Part shown: in pieces, positions 1 through 8,784 of the stretch
How positions within the stretch are numbered: the first letter of the stretch is position 1
How the letters are laid out: the number at the start of each line of letters is the position of its first letter
Assembly (NCBI RefSeq): GCF_003260275.1
Contig: NZ_QJHB01000002.1
Span: 62,001-126,000, forward strand
DNA: 64,000 nt
From: Homoserinimonas sp. OAct 916
Lineage (GTDB): Bacteria > Actinomycetota > Actinomycetes > Actinomycetales > Microbacteriaceae
Direction of reading: 5' to 3'
Translations under genes and position numbers: made by a program
Notes under the pieces: model-generated
What the model saw: the letters and a program-made list of their open reading frames with translations, nothing else
Database searches by the model: none
What the model was told of the DNA's origin: nothing

Positions 1-212
1 GCCCGCTCATAGGACAGCCAGACAATACCGCGGGTCGCCGCGCCGAGTGCTCCCACGATCCCTCCGCCGGCCCTCACCGCCGAGACCATGTCGTCAGGCG
101 CCGATGGCAAGATGGCCACCTCGCCGGGCTCCGGCCTGCGGTCGGCGGGAATCTCCGAGGCTTCAGTCGCGAGCACCGCCGTGTGTCGAGCAGTGGGCCC
201 CGAGCCGCTCAC
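1..212 (-). CDS. Partial protein, probably D-isomer 2-hydroxyacid dehydrogenase family (N-terminus only)
   Basis: The frame is open from a GTG at 212 to the left edge, so about 70 N-terminal residues are visible. The GTG overlaps the stop of the upstream ATPase gene (GTGA), which suggests translational coupling as the last visible gene of the ABC importer operon. A second in-frame GTG lies at 176. The visible segment has an alternating beta/alpha look, with AVRAGGGIVGALG followed by TRGIVWLSYERA. This resembles the N-terminal substrate domain of 2-hydroxyacid dehydrogenases. The NAD-binding domain and catalytic Arg/Glu/His lie outside the window, so the family call is an inference from a short piece. 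Confidence 0.45.
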   Translation of the reverse strand, partial: MSGSGPTARHTAVLATEASEIPADRRPEPGEVAILPSAPDDMVSAVRAGGGIVGALGAATRGIVWLSYER

Positions 213-1051
213 AGGCGCGAGCGGGTGTGGGCGTCGTCGACGGCGTGGTGGGCGGCCATCTTCTCGATGTACGGATGCCGCCGGTCGCGCAACACCTCGT
301 CCAACTTCCCGTAGCCGACGAGCAGCCCTTCATGCAGCACGGCCACCTTGGTCGCCAAACGCCCGAGTAGGGCCAGATCATTACTGATGATCATCGATGA
401 CCGCCCCGTATCGCTGCGTGCCGTCGAGATCAGCCGGGCCACCGCGTCCCGAGCCGACGGGTCGATGCCTGCTGTGGGTTCGTCTGCGATCAGCAGAGGT
501 GGATCCAGAACCAAGGAGCGCGCGATCGCCACCCGCTGCCGCTGGCCCTTCGAGAGCTCGTATGGGTACATGTCGATCACCCGCAGTGGCAATTCAACGG
601 CGTCCAGGAGCGTGGCGACCGCGAGTTCAGTGGCTCGCACTGCGGCCTTGCGGTCATGGATGTAGATCGGCATCGCGATGATCTGGCCGGCTGTGAAGTC
701 GGGAGGCAACGACTGATTGTCATCTTGTGCCAGGTAGCCGACCCTTTGACGAACCGCGCGCAGCCGCCGGCGACCCAGATGGCGTAACGGTGAGCCGAGA
801 ACCCAGGCCTGCCCGCCGACGATCCGCGGCCGAACTCCGCTGCGGCCCGCGATTGCCGAGCGGCCACCCAGCACCCGGGCGAGAGTGCTCTTGCCACTGC
901 CGGCGTCGCCGATCACGCCGAGAACTTCACCAGATCGGATCGTCAGCGTCAGGCCGCTGATGGCAACATGGGCGGGGCTCGGCCCGTGCGCAGCGTAACC
1001 GATACTGAGATCGCTGGTGCGAACGAGAGCGGACTGGGCAGGGTCTTTCAT
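209..1051 (-). CDS. ABC transporter ATP-binding protein (peptide/nickel type), H-loop His replaced by Asn
   Basis: A 280-residue nucleotide-binding domain. It has Walker A GDAGSGKS (48-55), a Q-loop near GYLAQD (105-110), a signature in the variant form LSKGQ (166-170) and Walker B LLIADEP (186-192). The position that should carry the H-loop histidine reads IISNDLALL, so the His is Asn (N224, codon AAT, one base from CAT). The preceding gene already encodes a double ATPase sufficient for the importer, so this third domain may be a weakly hydrolysing or regulatory subunit. It starts 15 nt after that gene, with AGGAGG 11 nt before the ATG, and overlaps the next gene by 4 nt. Family certain; function of the extra subunit unknown. 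Confidence 0.85.
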   Translation of the reverse strand: MKDPAQSALVRTSDLSIGYAAHGPSPAHVAISGLTLTIRSGEVLGVIGDAGSGKSTLARVLGGRSAIAGRSGVRPRIVGGQAWVLGSPLRHLGRRRLRAVRQRVGYLAQDDNQSLPPDFTAGQIIAMPIYIHDRKAAVRATELAVATLLDAVELPLRVIDMYPYELSKGQRQRVAIARSLVLDPPLLIADEPTAGIDPSARDAVARLISTARSDTGRSSMIISNDLALLGRLATKVAVLHEGLLVGYGKLDEVLRDRRHPYIEKMAAHHAVDDAHTRSRL

Positions 1052-1066
1052 CTATCGACCGTCCTC

Positions 1067-2803
1067 CTAGGCGTCAAGGGCGAGTGCGGCGTCCTGGGCC
1101 TGCAGCACATGCAGCGCGGCCCGACGCGTCGCCTGCAACTCGGGGTTCGGCACCGGAAGCGAGGCCAACAGACGCTGGGTGTATGGATGCTGCGGGGCAC
1201 CCAATACCTCGGCTCCCGTGCCCTCCTCGACCAGCTTGCCCTTCCAGAGCACTGCGATCTTGTCAGCCAGGATGTCGACCACCGCCAGGTCGTGGCTGAT
1301 GAACAAGGCGGCGAAGCCGAATTGGGCCTGAAGCTCGGAGAACAGCTCGAGAACTTTCGCCTGCACTGACACGTCGAGCGCCGACGTGGGCTCGTCGGCG
1401 ATGAGCAGTTTGGGGTCCAGCGCCAGCGACCTGGCCAATGACGCCCGTTGTCGTTGCCCGCCGCTGAGCTCGTGCGGGAATCGGTCGCCGTAGGCCTTCG
1501 GCAGTTGCACGGCCTCCAGCAGCTCGTCGACCCGCGACCTGGCCGCCGAGCGATCGTGGGCGCGACCGTGCACGACCAGCGGCTCGGCGACACATTCCGC
1601 GATGGTCAAGAGCGGGTTGAAGCTGGTGCCCGGGTCTTGGAAGACGAAACCGATCTGGGACCGGATCTTCTTGAACTGGCGCTCCCGCACGCCGCGCATC
1701 TCCATGCCCAGAACGTTGAGCGACCCTCCGGTCACCCGGGTCAGACCCGCGATGGCGCGACCGGTGGTCGTTTTTCCGCTACCCGACTCCCCCACCAGTC
1801 CGAGAACCTCCCCGGGGCGGATGCTGAAGCTGATGCCGTCGACGGCCACGAAACCGGGTCGCCCCAGACGGCCAGGATATTCAATGCGCAGTTCGTCAGC
1901 GACCACCAGCGGTGCCACGTCGTCCCAATCGGCAGGCCGGTTCTGGGCACGATCGACCGTTTTCAACGCACTCTGCCCGACGTGCGGCACTGCGGCAAGG
2001 AGTCGCTTCGTGTAATCCTGGGTCGGATGGGTGAACAGAGTGACCGCGTCGGCCTGCTCGATCAGCTTTCCCTGATACATGACCGCCACACGGTCGGCCA
2101 GGTCGGCGACCACACCCATGTTGTGGGTGATCAACACGATGGCGGTGCCGAACTCGTCGCGGCAGGCGCGCAACAGGTCGAGAATCTCAGCCTGCACCGT
2201 GACATCCAGGGCGGTAGTCGGCTCATCGGCGACGATCAGCCCCGGGTCCAGCACCAGCGCCATGGCGATGATGATTCGCTGCTTCTGGCCTCCGGAGAAC
2301 TGGTGCGGATAGTAGTCGATCCGCGCCTCCGGGTCGGGGATTCCCACCCGCCCCAAGATGTCGATCGCCTTCGCCCTCGCCTCACGACGTGAGTAATGGC
2401 CGTGCGCGTTCAAGCCCTCGATAATCTGCCAGCCGACGGTGTAGACCGGGTTGAGCGCACTCGACGGCTCTTGGAACACCATGGCCACATCGCTGCCCCG
2501 CACCTTGCGCAACTGCCTCTTTGACAGGGTGATCACGTCGGTGGAGCTTCCGCGGTCCTTCGAGGTCAGGATGATGGCGCCCTGGGCCGTCGCAGTGTCG
2601 GGCAGCAGGCCGAGGATGGTCTTCGCGGTGACGGTCTTGCCGCTGCCAGACTCGCCGACGATCGCAAGCACCTCGCCTCGCCGAACCTCGAGGCTCACCC
2701 CGTCGACCGCCTTGACAGCGCCGGCGTCGGTTGCGAACGAGACGGTCAGGTCTTTGATCCTGACCACTGCGTCGTCGTCGCCCGGCTTGATGACGTCGAT
2801 CAT
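1067..2803 (-). CDS. Dipeptide/oligopeptide ABC transporter, fused double ATP-binding protein
   Basis: Two complete ABC ATPase domains in one chain of 578 residues (DppD-DppF type). The N-terminal domain shows GESGSGKT, LSG/FSGGQKQR-type signature, ADEPTTALD and an intact H-loop (ITHNMGVV). The C-terminal domain repeats GESGSGKT, ELSGGQRQR, ADEPTSALD and ISHDLAVV. It would energise import through the two permeases encoded just upstream. I chose the ATG at 2803 rather than the longer TTG at 2815. It has GGAG five nt upstream and forms an ATGA overlap with the permease stop, a standard coupled start. Substrate cannot be read from sequence; oligopeptides or nickel/sugar conjugates are all possible in this family. 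Confidence 0.93.
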   Translation of the reverse strand: MIDVIKPGDDDAVVRIKDLTVSFATDAGAVKAVDGVSLEVRRGEVLAIVGESGSGKTVTAKTILGLLPDTATAQGAIILTSKDRGSSTDVITLSKRQLRKVRGSDVAMVFQEPSSALNPVYTVGWQIIEGLNAHGHYSRREARAKAIDILGRVGIPDPEARIDYYPHQFSGGQKQRIIIAMALVLDPGLIVADEPTTALDVTVQAEILDLLRACRDEFGTAIVLITHNMGVVADLADRVAVMYQGKLIEQADAVTLFTHPTQDYTKRLLAAVPHVGQSALKTVDRAQNRPADWDDVAPLVVADELRIEYPGRLGRPGFVAVDGISFSIRPGEVLGLVGESGSGKTTTGRAIAGLTRVTGGSLNVLGMEMRGVRERQFKKIRSQIGFVFQDPGTSFNPLLTIAECVAEPLVVHGRAHDRSAARSRVDELLEAVQLPKAYGDRFPHELSGGQRQRASLARSLALDPKLLIADEPTSALDVSVQAKVLELFSELQAQFGFAALFISHDLAVVDILADKIAVLWKGKLVEEGTGAEVLGAPQHPYTQRLLASLPVPNPELQATRRAALHVLQAQDAALALDA

Positions 2804-3852
2804 CGGTCGCTCCAACCTTGGTTGCCGTCTATCTCGATCGCTGGATCCCCGCTGTGGGCCGGAGCCGTCACCGTCTGGATCACAGAGGTTTCGGTCATCG
2901 CCCCCGAGGCCGCCTCGACGGATTTCCGACCTCGGAGACGAGGATCGCCCAATTCGTTCAAGCTCTCACCGACCAGGGTGATGCCGAGCACCACGAAGAC
3001 GATCGCCGCACCCGGAAACAGGGAGGTCCACCAGATCCCGCTGGTCACATCAGAAAGCGCCTTGTTGAGGTCGTAGCCCCATTCCGCCGCAGCAGTCGGC
3101 TCGATTCCGAAACCGAGGAAGCCCAGCCCCGCCAACGTCAGGATGGCCTCGGACGCGTTCAACGTGAAGATCAGCGGCAGGGTACGCATCGAGTTGCGGA
3201 GCACGTGCCGGAACATGATGCGTGCGTTGCTGGCCCCGATCACTTTCGCAGACTCGACGAAGGCCTCTGATTTCATCCGAACGGTCTCGGCGCGGATCAC
3301 CCGGAAATATTGCGGAATGAAGACAACGGTGATGGAGATGGCTGCAGCCAGGATGCCGCCCCACAGGCTGGACTGTCCGCCCGAGATCACGATCGACATC
3401 ACGATCGCCAGCAACAGGGAGGGGAAGGCGTAGATCGCGTCAGCGACCACCACCATGATCCGGTCGAGCCAGCCCCCGAAATAGCCTGACACCAGCCCCA
3501 GCAGGACTCCCGCGAAGATGGAGAGCAGAACCGCGACCACGATCACCGACACCGCGGTCTGGGTACCCCAGATCACCCTCGAGAACACATCGTAACCACC
3601 GACTGTGGTGCCCCAGATGTGTTTGCTGTTCGGCGGCACCTGGGAGCCGAACAGACCGTTCGCGTCGCGCAGCTGGGCGAATCCGAACGGCGCCAACCAG
3701 GGCGCCAGCGCTGCGGTCACCAGAAAGATCCCGGTGATGACGAGACCGCCGGTGAGCATGCCCCGCTGCCAGCCGACACTCTGCCGGAAGTGGCTGATCA
3801 GAGGGAGCCTGTCCCACAGGCTCAGCTTGCGGTTGCCAATGGTGCGCGCCAT
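2800..3852 (-). CDS. ABC transporter permease, DppC/OppC family
   Basis: A 350-residue integral membrane protein with a long cytoplasmic N-terminus, about six membrane segments and the EAA-type coupling loop (around ESAKVIGASNARIMFRHVLRN). It carries the OppC_N-type entry and ends in a hydrophilic tail containing the ELGDPRLRGR motif usual for DppC proteins. It pairs with the DppB-like permease encoded one base upstream to form the channel of the peptide-type importer. Its stop overlaps the start of the double ATPase gene by 4 nt, so permease and ATPase translation are coupled. Confidence 0.92.
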   Translation of the reverse strand: MARTIGNRKLSLWDRLPLISHFRQSVGWQRGMLTGGLVITGIFLVTAALAPWLAPFGFAQLRDANGLFGSQVPPNSKHIWGTTVGGYDVFSRVIWGTQTAVSVIVVAVLLSIFAGVLLGLVSGYFGGWLDRIMVVVADAIYAFPSLLLAIVMSIVISGGQSSLWGGILAAAISITVVFIPQYFRVIRAETVRMKSEAFVESAKVIGASNARIMFRHVLRNSMRTLPLIFTLNASEAILTLAGLGFLGFGIEPTAAAEWGYDLNKALSDVTSGIWWTSLFPGAAIVFVVLGITLVGESLNELGDPRLRGRKSVEAASGAMTETSVIQTVTAPAHSGDPAIEIDGNQGWSDR

Positions 3853-3853
3853 G

Positions 3854-4948
3854 TCAGTACCTCACCCTCGGGTCGATCAGGGCCGCGATGATGTCGACCA
3901 CGAAGTTGGTAATCGCCACGATGATGGCGAGCAGGATGACGATTCCCTGCACCGCGACGAAGTCCCTGGCCTGCAGGTACTGCACCAGTTGAAAGCCGAG
4001 TCCCTTCCATTCGAATGTGGTCTCGGTCAGCACCGCGCCGCCCAGAAGCAGCGCGATCTGCAGGCCGATCACGGTGATGATCGGGATCAGTGCCGGCCGG
4101 TAGGCGTGTTTGCGCACCAGACGGAACTCGCTCACACCCCGGGATCGGGCCGACTCCACGTAGTCGAGTGAGAGGGTGCCGATCACGTTCGCCCGAACCA
4201 GACGCAGGAAGATGCCGGCGGTGAGCAGCCCGAGGGTGATCGCCGGAAGGATCGCGTGTACGAGCACGTCACCGATCACTTGCGGGTTTCCGAGTCTCAG
4301 CGCGTCTATCACGTAGATGCCGACCTTGTCCGGTAACGCCTGTAACAGGAGATCTGATCGGGTGGAGGCTCGGCCGTTGGTGGGAAGCCAACCCAGCCAG
4401 ACCGAGAAGATCAGTTTCATGAGCAACCCGGCGAAGAACACCGGTGTGGCGTAGAACAGGATCGCCATGACACGCAAGGAGGCGTCCTGGCCCTTGTCGC
4501 GGTAGTACGCGGCGATCATCCCGAGCGGGATGCCGACGATGAAGGCGACGATCAGGGCGTAGAAGGCCAATTCGAGCGTGGCGGCGCCGTACGTGAGCAG
4601 CACCTGGGACACCGCCCGGTTGTCACTGATCGTGGTGCCGAAGTCACCCCTGATGATGTTTCCGAGGTATTCGAGGTACTGCACGAACAGCGGTCGATCG
4701 TACCCGGCGGCTGCGACCCGCTCCGCCAGCTGATCGGCCGACAGTCGGCCGCCGAGGGCGGCCGTGATCGGGTCGCCGGTCGTCCGCATCAGGATGAAGA
4801 CCATGGTGACCAGGATGAAGATGGTCGGGATGATCAGGAGAAAACGCACCACCAGGTAGCGCAGCAGCCCCGATTCCTTCTTGTCCTTCTTCTTCGCCGT
4901 TCCGACCCCGGGTGAGGGCCTACCGGCGACGACTGTATCGGCTGTCAT
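3854..4948 (-). CDS. ABC transporter permease, DppB/OppB family
   Basis: A 364-residue membrane protein with the DppB layout: a first membrane segment soon after a Lys-rich start (KKKDKKESG), a periplasmic loop, then about five membrane segments with an EAA loop near ARSRGVSEFRLVRKHAYRPAL and a C-terminal end DIIAALIDPRVRY, the hallmark DPRVR(Y) tail of this family. The ATG at 4948 was preferred over the GTG at 4954 because AGG lies five nt upstream. The gene sits directly downstream of a hairpin terminator that separates it from the binding-protein gene, so it is expected to be expressed less than the binding protein. Confidence 0.92.
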   Translation of the reverse strand: MTADTVVAGRPSPGVGTAKKKDKKESGLLRYLVVRFLLIIPTIFILVTMVFILMRTTGDPITAALGGRLSADQLAERVAAAGYDRPLFVQYLEYLGNIIRGDFGTTISDNRAVSQVLLTYGAATLELAFYALIVAFIVGIPLGMIAAYYRDKGQDASLRVMAILFYATPVFFAGLLMKLIFSVWLGWLPTNGRASTRSDLLLQALPDKVGIYVIDALRLGNPQVIGDVLVHAILPAITLGLLTAGIFLRLVRANVIGTLSLDYVESARSRGVSEFRLVRKHAYRPALIPIITVIGLQIALLLGGAVLTETTFEWKGLGFQLVQYLQARDFVAVQGIVILLAIIVAITNFVVDIIAALIDPRVRY

Positions 4949-4980
4949 AATCACCTATCGCGACGAGAGGAATCAAAGAA

Positions 4981-5014
4981 GAAAGGGCGACCCGACAGGA
5001 CGGGCCGCCCTTTC
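4981..5014 (-). terminator. Intercistronic hairpin between binding-protein and permease genes
   Basis: Two 14-nt arms, with one mismatch, form a GC-rich stem around a short loop. On the minus strand it is followed by TTCTTCTTTGA. It lies 36 nt after the binding-protein stop and 33 nt before the permease start. Such partial terminators commonly keep binding protein in excess over the membrane components; that role here is an inference. Confidence 0.7.
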
Positions 5015-5049
5015 TCCATGGTTAGTAAATCTTACTCAATCTACCGGGT

Positions 5050-6708
5050 TCAGCCCTTGGTCAAGGCGCCGTATCGGAACTTGAACGCGCCATCCAGGGT
5101 GTCTTGGGTCCCGGAGATATCAGAAGCGACGACCGCGATCTGCGATCCCTGCAGGTAGGGAACCGTGGACAGGTCTTTGGCGACCGCGTCCTGGATCTCC
5201 CCGATCAGCTTCATGCGCTCTGCCTTGTCAACCGTGACCGCCTGCTTCAGGATCATGTCATTGACCGTCGGGTTGTCGTAGTGGTTGGCGAGGAAGTTGT
5301 CCTTCAGGAAGAACGGCGTCAGGTACGTGTCAGCGTCGGAGTAGTCCGGGAACCAGCCGAGCTGGTAGGCAGGGTACACGTCGGCGGAACGATCCTTCGA
5401 GTACTGCACCCACTCCGTGGACTGCAGGTTGATGGCGAACAGCCCGTTGGTTTCCAGCTGGTCCTTGATCATTCCGTACTCGTCGCCTGACGATGGCCCG
5501 TAGTGGTCGGGGTTGTACTGCAGGCTGAGCTTCACTGGAACGGTGACCCCGGCATCCTTCAACGTCTTCTCGGCCTTGGCCGCGTCTGGCCCACCGTTTC
5601 CGTCGCCGTAGAGCGGCTTCAAGGCCTCGTTGGCACCGGTGATGCCGGCGGCGACGTAGGAGTACAACGGGGTGTAGGTGCCCTTGTAGACCTGATCGGA
5701 GATCGCGGCGCGGTCGAGCAGGTCGGCCAGGGCCTGGCGCACGGCCAGAGCCTTCGCCGGGTCGGCCACTGCTGTGGTGGCACCGTAGGGCTGCGTGTTG
5801 AAGTTGAACACGATGTAGCGGATCTCGCCACCGGGGCCGTCGACGACCTTGACCTTGTCATTCGAGCGCAGGCTGTCGATGTCGGTCGCCGAGAGGCTGC
5901 GCCACGCGACGTCGATGTTGTTCTCCTGCACGTCGAGCTTCAGGTTGGAGGCCTCGGCGTAGTACTTCACGTTGATGTTCGGGGTGCGTGCAGCCGGCAG
6001 AATGCCCTGATAGTCCGGGTTCGCCTGGTACGAGATCAGGTTGTTGAAGTCGTAGCTGGTGATCACGTACTGGCCGGCGTACGGTTTGCCGTCGATGATC
6101 TCGCTGTCAGGTGTGACCGCATCGGCCGCGAAGACCTGCTCGTCGACGATGGGGCCAGCCGGGCTGGACAGAATCTGCGGCCAGATCTGGTCGTTGCCCT
6201 CCTTGAGGGTGAACACCACCGTGGTGTCATCCGGGGCGGCGACACTCTCCAGGTTGTAGAGCAGTGAGGACGGGCCGTTGACGTCGGCGATCTTGACCTG
6301 ACGGTCGAACGAGAACTTGACGTCAGATGACGTCAGGTCGTTGCCGTTGGCAAACTTCAGGCCCTCCTTCAGCTTCACCGTGTACTCGGTCGGTTTCGTG
6401 AATTCGGCGGAGACGGCGATGTCGGGCTCGACGTCAGCGGTACCGTACGGGGAGTTCATGAGGAACGGGAAGATCTGGTTCATCACCGCAAACGATCCGT
6501 TGTCGTAGGAGCCTGCTGGGTCGAGCAGGGTCACCTTGTCGGTGGTGCCGATCAGGATGGTGTCGCTGGTGCCGCTCGAGGCCCCGGGCTGCTGCGACGA
6601 TCCGGTACTTGAGCCGCCGGAAGCGCAACCGGCCAGGACCATTCCGGCGACCGCGAACGTGGCTGTGACAGCCAACCAACGCGTGCCCTTGTTCAAAGAA
6701 GACGTCAT
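5050..6708 (-). CDS. ABC transporter substrate-binding lipoprotein (SBP_bac_5, peptide/nickel family)
   Basis: A 552-residue extracytoplasmic solute-binding protein. It begins MTSSLNKGTRW, then a hydrophobic stretch and the lipobox VLAGC near residue 27, so it is predicted to be a lipidated, membrane-anchored receptor. The Ser/Gly-rich linker after the Cys is typical. The body has family-5 features such as EYTVKLKEGLKFANGNDLTSSDVKFS and a C-terminal NPTVNDMI region. The frame is open further upstream, but the ATG at 6708 has GGAGAAAG before it and is the only start that gives a signal peptide. It is first in the importer operon, with a hairpin terminator after it. Confidence 0.93.
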   Translation of the reverse strand: MTSSLNKGTRWLAVTATFAVAGMVLAGCASGGSSTGSSQQPGASSGTSDTILIGTTDKVTLLDPAGSYDNGSFAVMNQIFPFLMNSPYGTADVEPDIAVSAEFTKPTEYTVKLKEGLKFANGNDLTSSDVKFSFDRQVKIADVNGPSSLLYNLESVAAPDDTTVVFTLKEGNDQIWPQILSSPAGPIVDEQVFAADAVTPDSEIIDGKPYAGQYVITSYDFNNLISYQANPDYQGILPAARTPNINVKYYAEASNLKLDVQENNIDVAWRSLSATDIDSLRSNDKVKVVDGPGGEIRYIVFNFNTQPYGATTAVADPAKALAVRQALADLLDRAAISDQVYKGTYTPLYSYVAAGITGANEALKPLYGDGNGGPDAAKAEKTLKDAGVTVPVKLSLQYNPDHYGPSSGDEYGMIKDQLETNGLFAINLQSTEWVQYSKDRSADVYPAYQLGWFPDYSDADTYLTPFFLKDNFLANHYDNPTVNDMILKQAVTVDKAERMKLIGEIQDAVAKDLSTVPYLQGSQIAVVASDISGTQDTLDGAFKFRYGALTKG

Positions 6709-6890
6709 GTCCGTCTTTCTCCATTCTTCATCACGTGTGAAATGCTCTCGGGCGCACAGGAACGGCGCAGGACGAGCAAACTTATTGATCCTCACCGTGC
6801 CATGTTTGAGACACCTAGAGGGGCCACAGAGACGAATGGAATGAAATCGAAACAAATGAGGTCTCCCTCAACTCTTGGGGAACCGGCGGG

Positions 6891-8780
6891 TCAGACGCGT
6901 AACGCCCGACGTTCGATCTCCACGTCGACCAGGGCACGCTGCACTCGGTTGAACTCATCTCGGTCGTCACTGCCAACCCGTTGCAGCCTGCCCAACAAGT
7001 CGGACTTCTGCTGCACAAGGTGCCGGTCGACCAATCCGGCCGTCACATCCCGCACGTACAGGGTCATCTCCCGCTCTGCACGCTCGGGAACCGGTGCCAC
7101 ACTCAATTGCTTCACCAGGTCACGGTGCGTCTCGGGAACCGCGTCGATGACCCGCGTGATCCACTCCGGCGAATCGAAGGCGTCGATGCTCGCCGCGATC
7201 CCGTCACGGACGGTGGCCAGGTCGGGGTGGAAGAAGCCGGTGCGGGCGGCCCGGTCGACCAGGTCGCGTCCGATCAGCGGGGCGTACTGCAGCATCGCCA
7301 TCAACCCGTCGCGCTCGAGCCGGGTCGCGGCGTCGGTGGGCAGTTGCATCAGCCCGACGACCCCGGGCGCCGGGATGGGCTCGCCGTCGTTCCATTGTTC
7401 TGCCGGGTCGCCAGTCTCGCCTCGTCCCGTGCGAGCGCCACCGGATGCCGGTAGGGTGCCGGTTCGTCCGGCCTGGCTGACTGCGCGGCTGACCTCTCCA
7501 AGTTCCATGCCGAGCATGCGGGCCAACTCTCGGGTGTACCCGGGGCGCAGGGCAGGATCACGGATCTCCGAAACCACAGGGGCTGCCTGGCGAAGGGCGC
7601 CCACCCTGCCTTCGACCGTGTCGAGGTTGAATCGCGCCAGGATCTGACGCATGACGAACTCGAACATCGGTTTCTTGCCATCGATCATTCGTTGCACGGC
7701 CTCGTCGCCGCGTTTCAATCGAAGATCGCAGGGGTCCAGCCCGTCGGGCGCCACAGCGACGTAGGTCTGCGCGGTGAAACGACGTTCTTCGGTGAACGCT
7801 CGCATCGCGGCCTTCTCACCGGCGGCATCCGGGTCAAAGGTGAAGATCACCTCTCCGAGGCCGGTGTCGTCGCCGAGGATGCGGCGCAGAATCTTGATGT
7901 GGTCGACTCCGAACGCCGTGCCACAGGTCGCCACCGCGGTGGTAACCCCGGCCAGGTGGCAGGCCATCACGTCGGTATAGCCCTCGACCACCACGACCCG
8001 CCGGCTGCGCGAGATCTCACGCTTGGCCAGGTCGAGGCCGTAGAGCACCTGTGACTTGTGATAGACCGGCGTCTCGGGGGTGTTCAGATATTTCGGTCCC
8101 TTGTCATCCTCGAGCAGTTTGCGGGCCCCGAAGCCGATCGTCTGGCCGGTGACGTCGCGGATCGGCCAGACCAGCCGCCCGCGAAACCGGTCGTAGACGC
8201 CCCGGTTTCCTGCGGAGACGAGCCCGCTGACGACCAACTCCTCGTCGCTGTAGCCGTGACCGCGCATGTGCAGCGTGAGGCCGTCCCAGCCCTGGGGGGC
8301 GAACCCCACCCCGAACCGCCCGGCGGCCTGGGCGTCGAAGCCACGCTCGCCCAGGAACCGGCGCCCGACGTCAGCGCCGGGCGTTCCGAGTTGACTCTGG
8401 AAGAACTCGGCGGCCAATTGGTTGGCGGCCAGCACACGGGCACGGTTACTCGTCTGCCCGGCGCCGGAGGCCCCGTCTTCATAGTGCAGTTCGTAGCCGA
8501 GACGGGCTGCGAGTCTTTCCACCGATTCAGCGAACGTGACGTGGTCCATCTTCTGGAGGAACGAGTACACGTCTCCGGATTCACCGCAGCCGAAGCAGTG
8601 GTAGAAGCCGACCTGGGGGCGCACGTGAAAACTGGGGCTGCGTTCATCATGAAACGGGCAGAGGCCCTTGAGCGAGCCGACTCCGGCCGATTTCAGCGTC
8701 ACATACTCGCCGAGGATGTCACCGATGTTCGTTCGTGCCTTGACCTCTTCGATGTCTGCTTGTCGAATCAACCCGGCCAT
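6891..8780 (-). CDS. dnaG: DNA primase
   Basis: 629 residues, the normal length for bacterial DnaG, which makes RNA primers for replication. The N-terminal CHC2 zinc finger is visible (C41, H44, C62, C65), followed by the catalytic core and Toprim domain with VVEGYTD and FDPDAAGEKA, and a C-terminal helicase-interaction region that is rather divergent. It follows dgt with a 4-nt gap. A TAGGAT hexamer lies exactly six bases before the ATG, so it may also be transcribed as a leaderless mRNA from its own promoter, independent of the dgt operon. Confidence 0.97.
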   Translation of the reverse strand: MAGLIRQADIEEVKARTNIGDILGEYVTLKSAGVGSLKGLCPFHDERSPSFHVRPQVGFYHCFGCGESGDVYSFLQKMDHVTFAESVERLAARLGYELHYEDGASGAGQTSNRARVLAANQLAAEFFQSQLGTPGADVGRRFLGERGFDAQAAGRFGVGFAPQGWDGLTLHMRGHGYSDEELVVSGLVSAGNRGVYDRFRGRLVWPIRDVTGQTIGFGARKLLEDDKGPKYLNTPETPVYHKSQVLYGLDLAKREISRSRRVVVVEGYTDVMACHLAGVTTAVATCGTAFGVDHIKILRRILGDDTGLGEVIFTFDPDAAGEKAAMRAFTEERRFTAQTYVAVAPDGLDPCDLRLKRGDEAVQRMIDGKKPMFEFVMRQILARFNLDTVEGRVGALRQAAPVVSEIRDPALRPGYTRELARMLGMELGEVSRAVSQAGRTGTLPASGGARTGRGETGDPAEQWNDGEPIPAPGVVGLMQLPTDAATRLERDGLMAMLQYAPLIGRDLVDRAARTGFFHPDLATVRDGIAASIDAFDSPEWITRVIDAVPETHRDLVKQLSVAPVPERAEREMTLYVRDVTAGLVDRHLVQQKSDLLGRLQRVGSDDRDEFNRVQRALVDVEIERRALRV

Positions 8781-8784
8781 GGTC

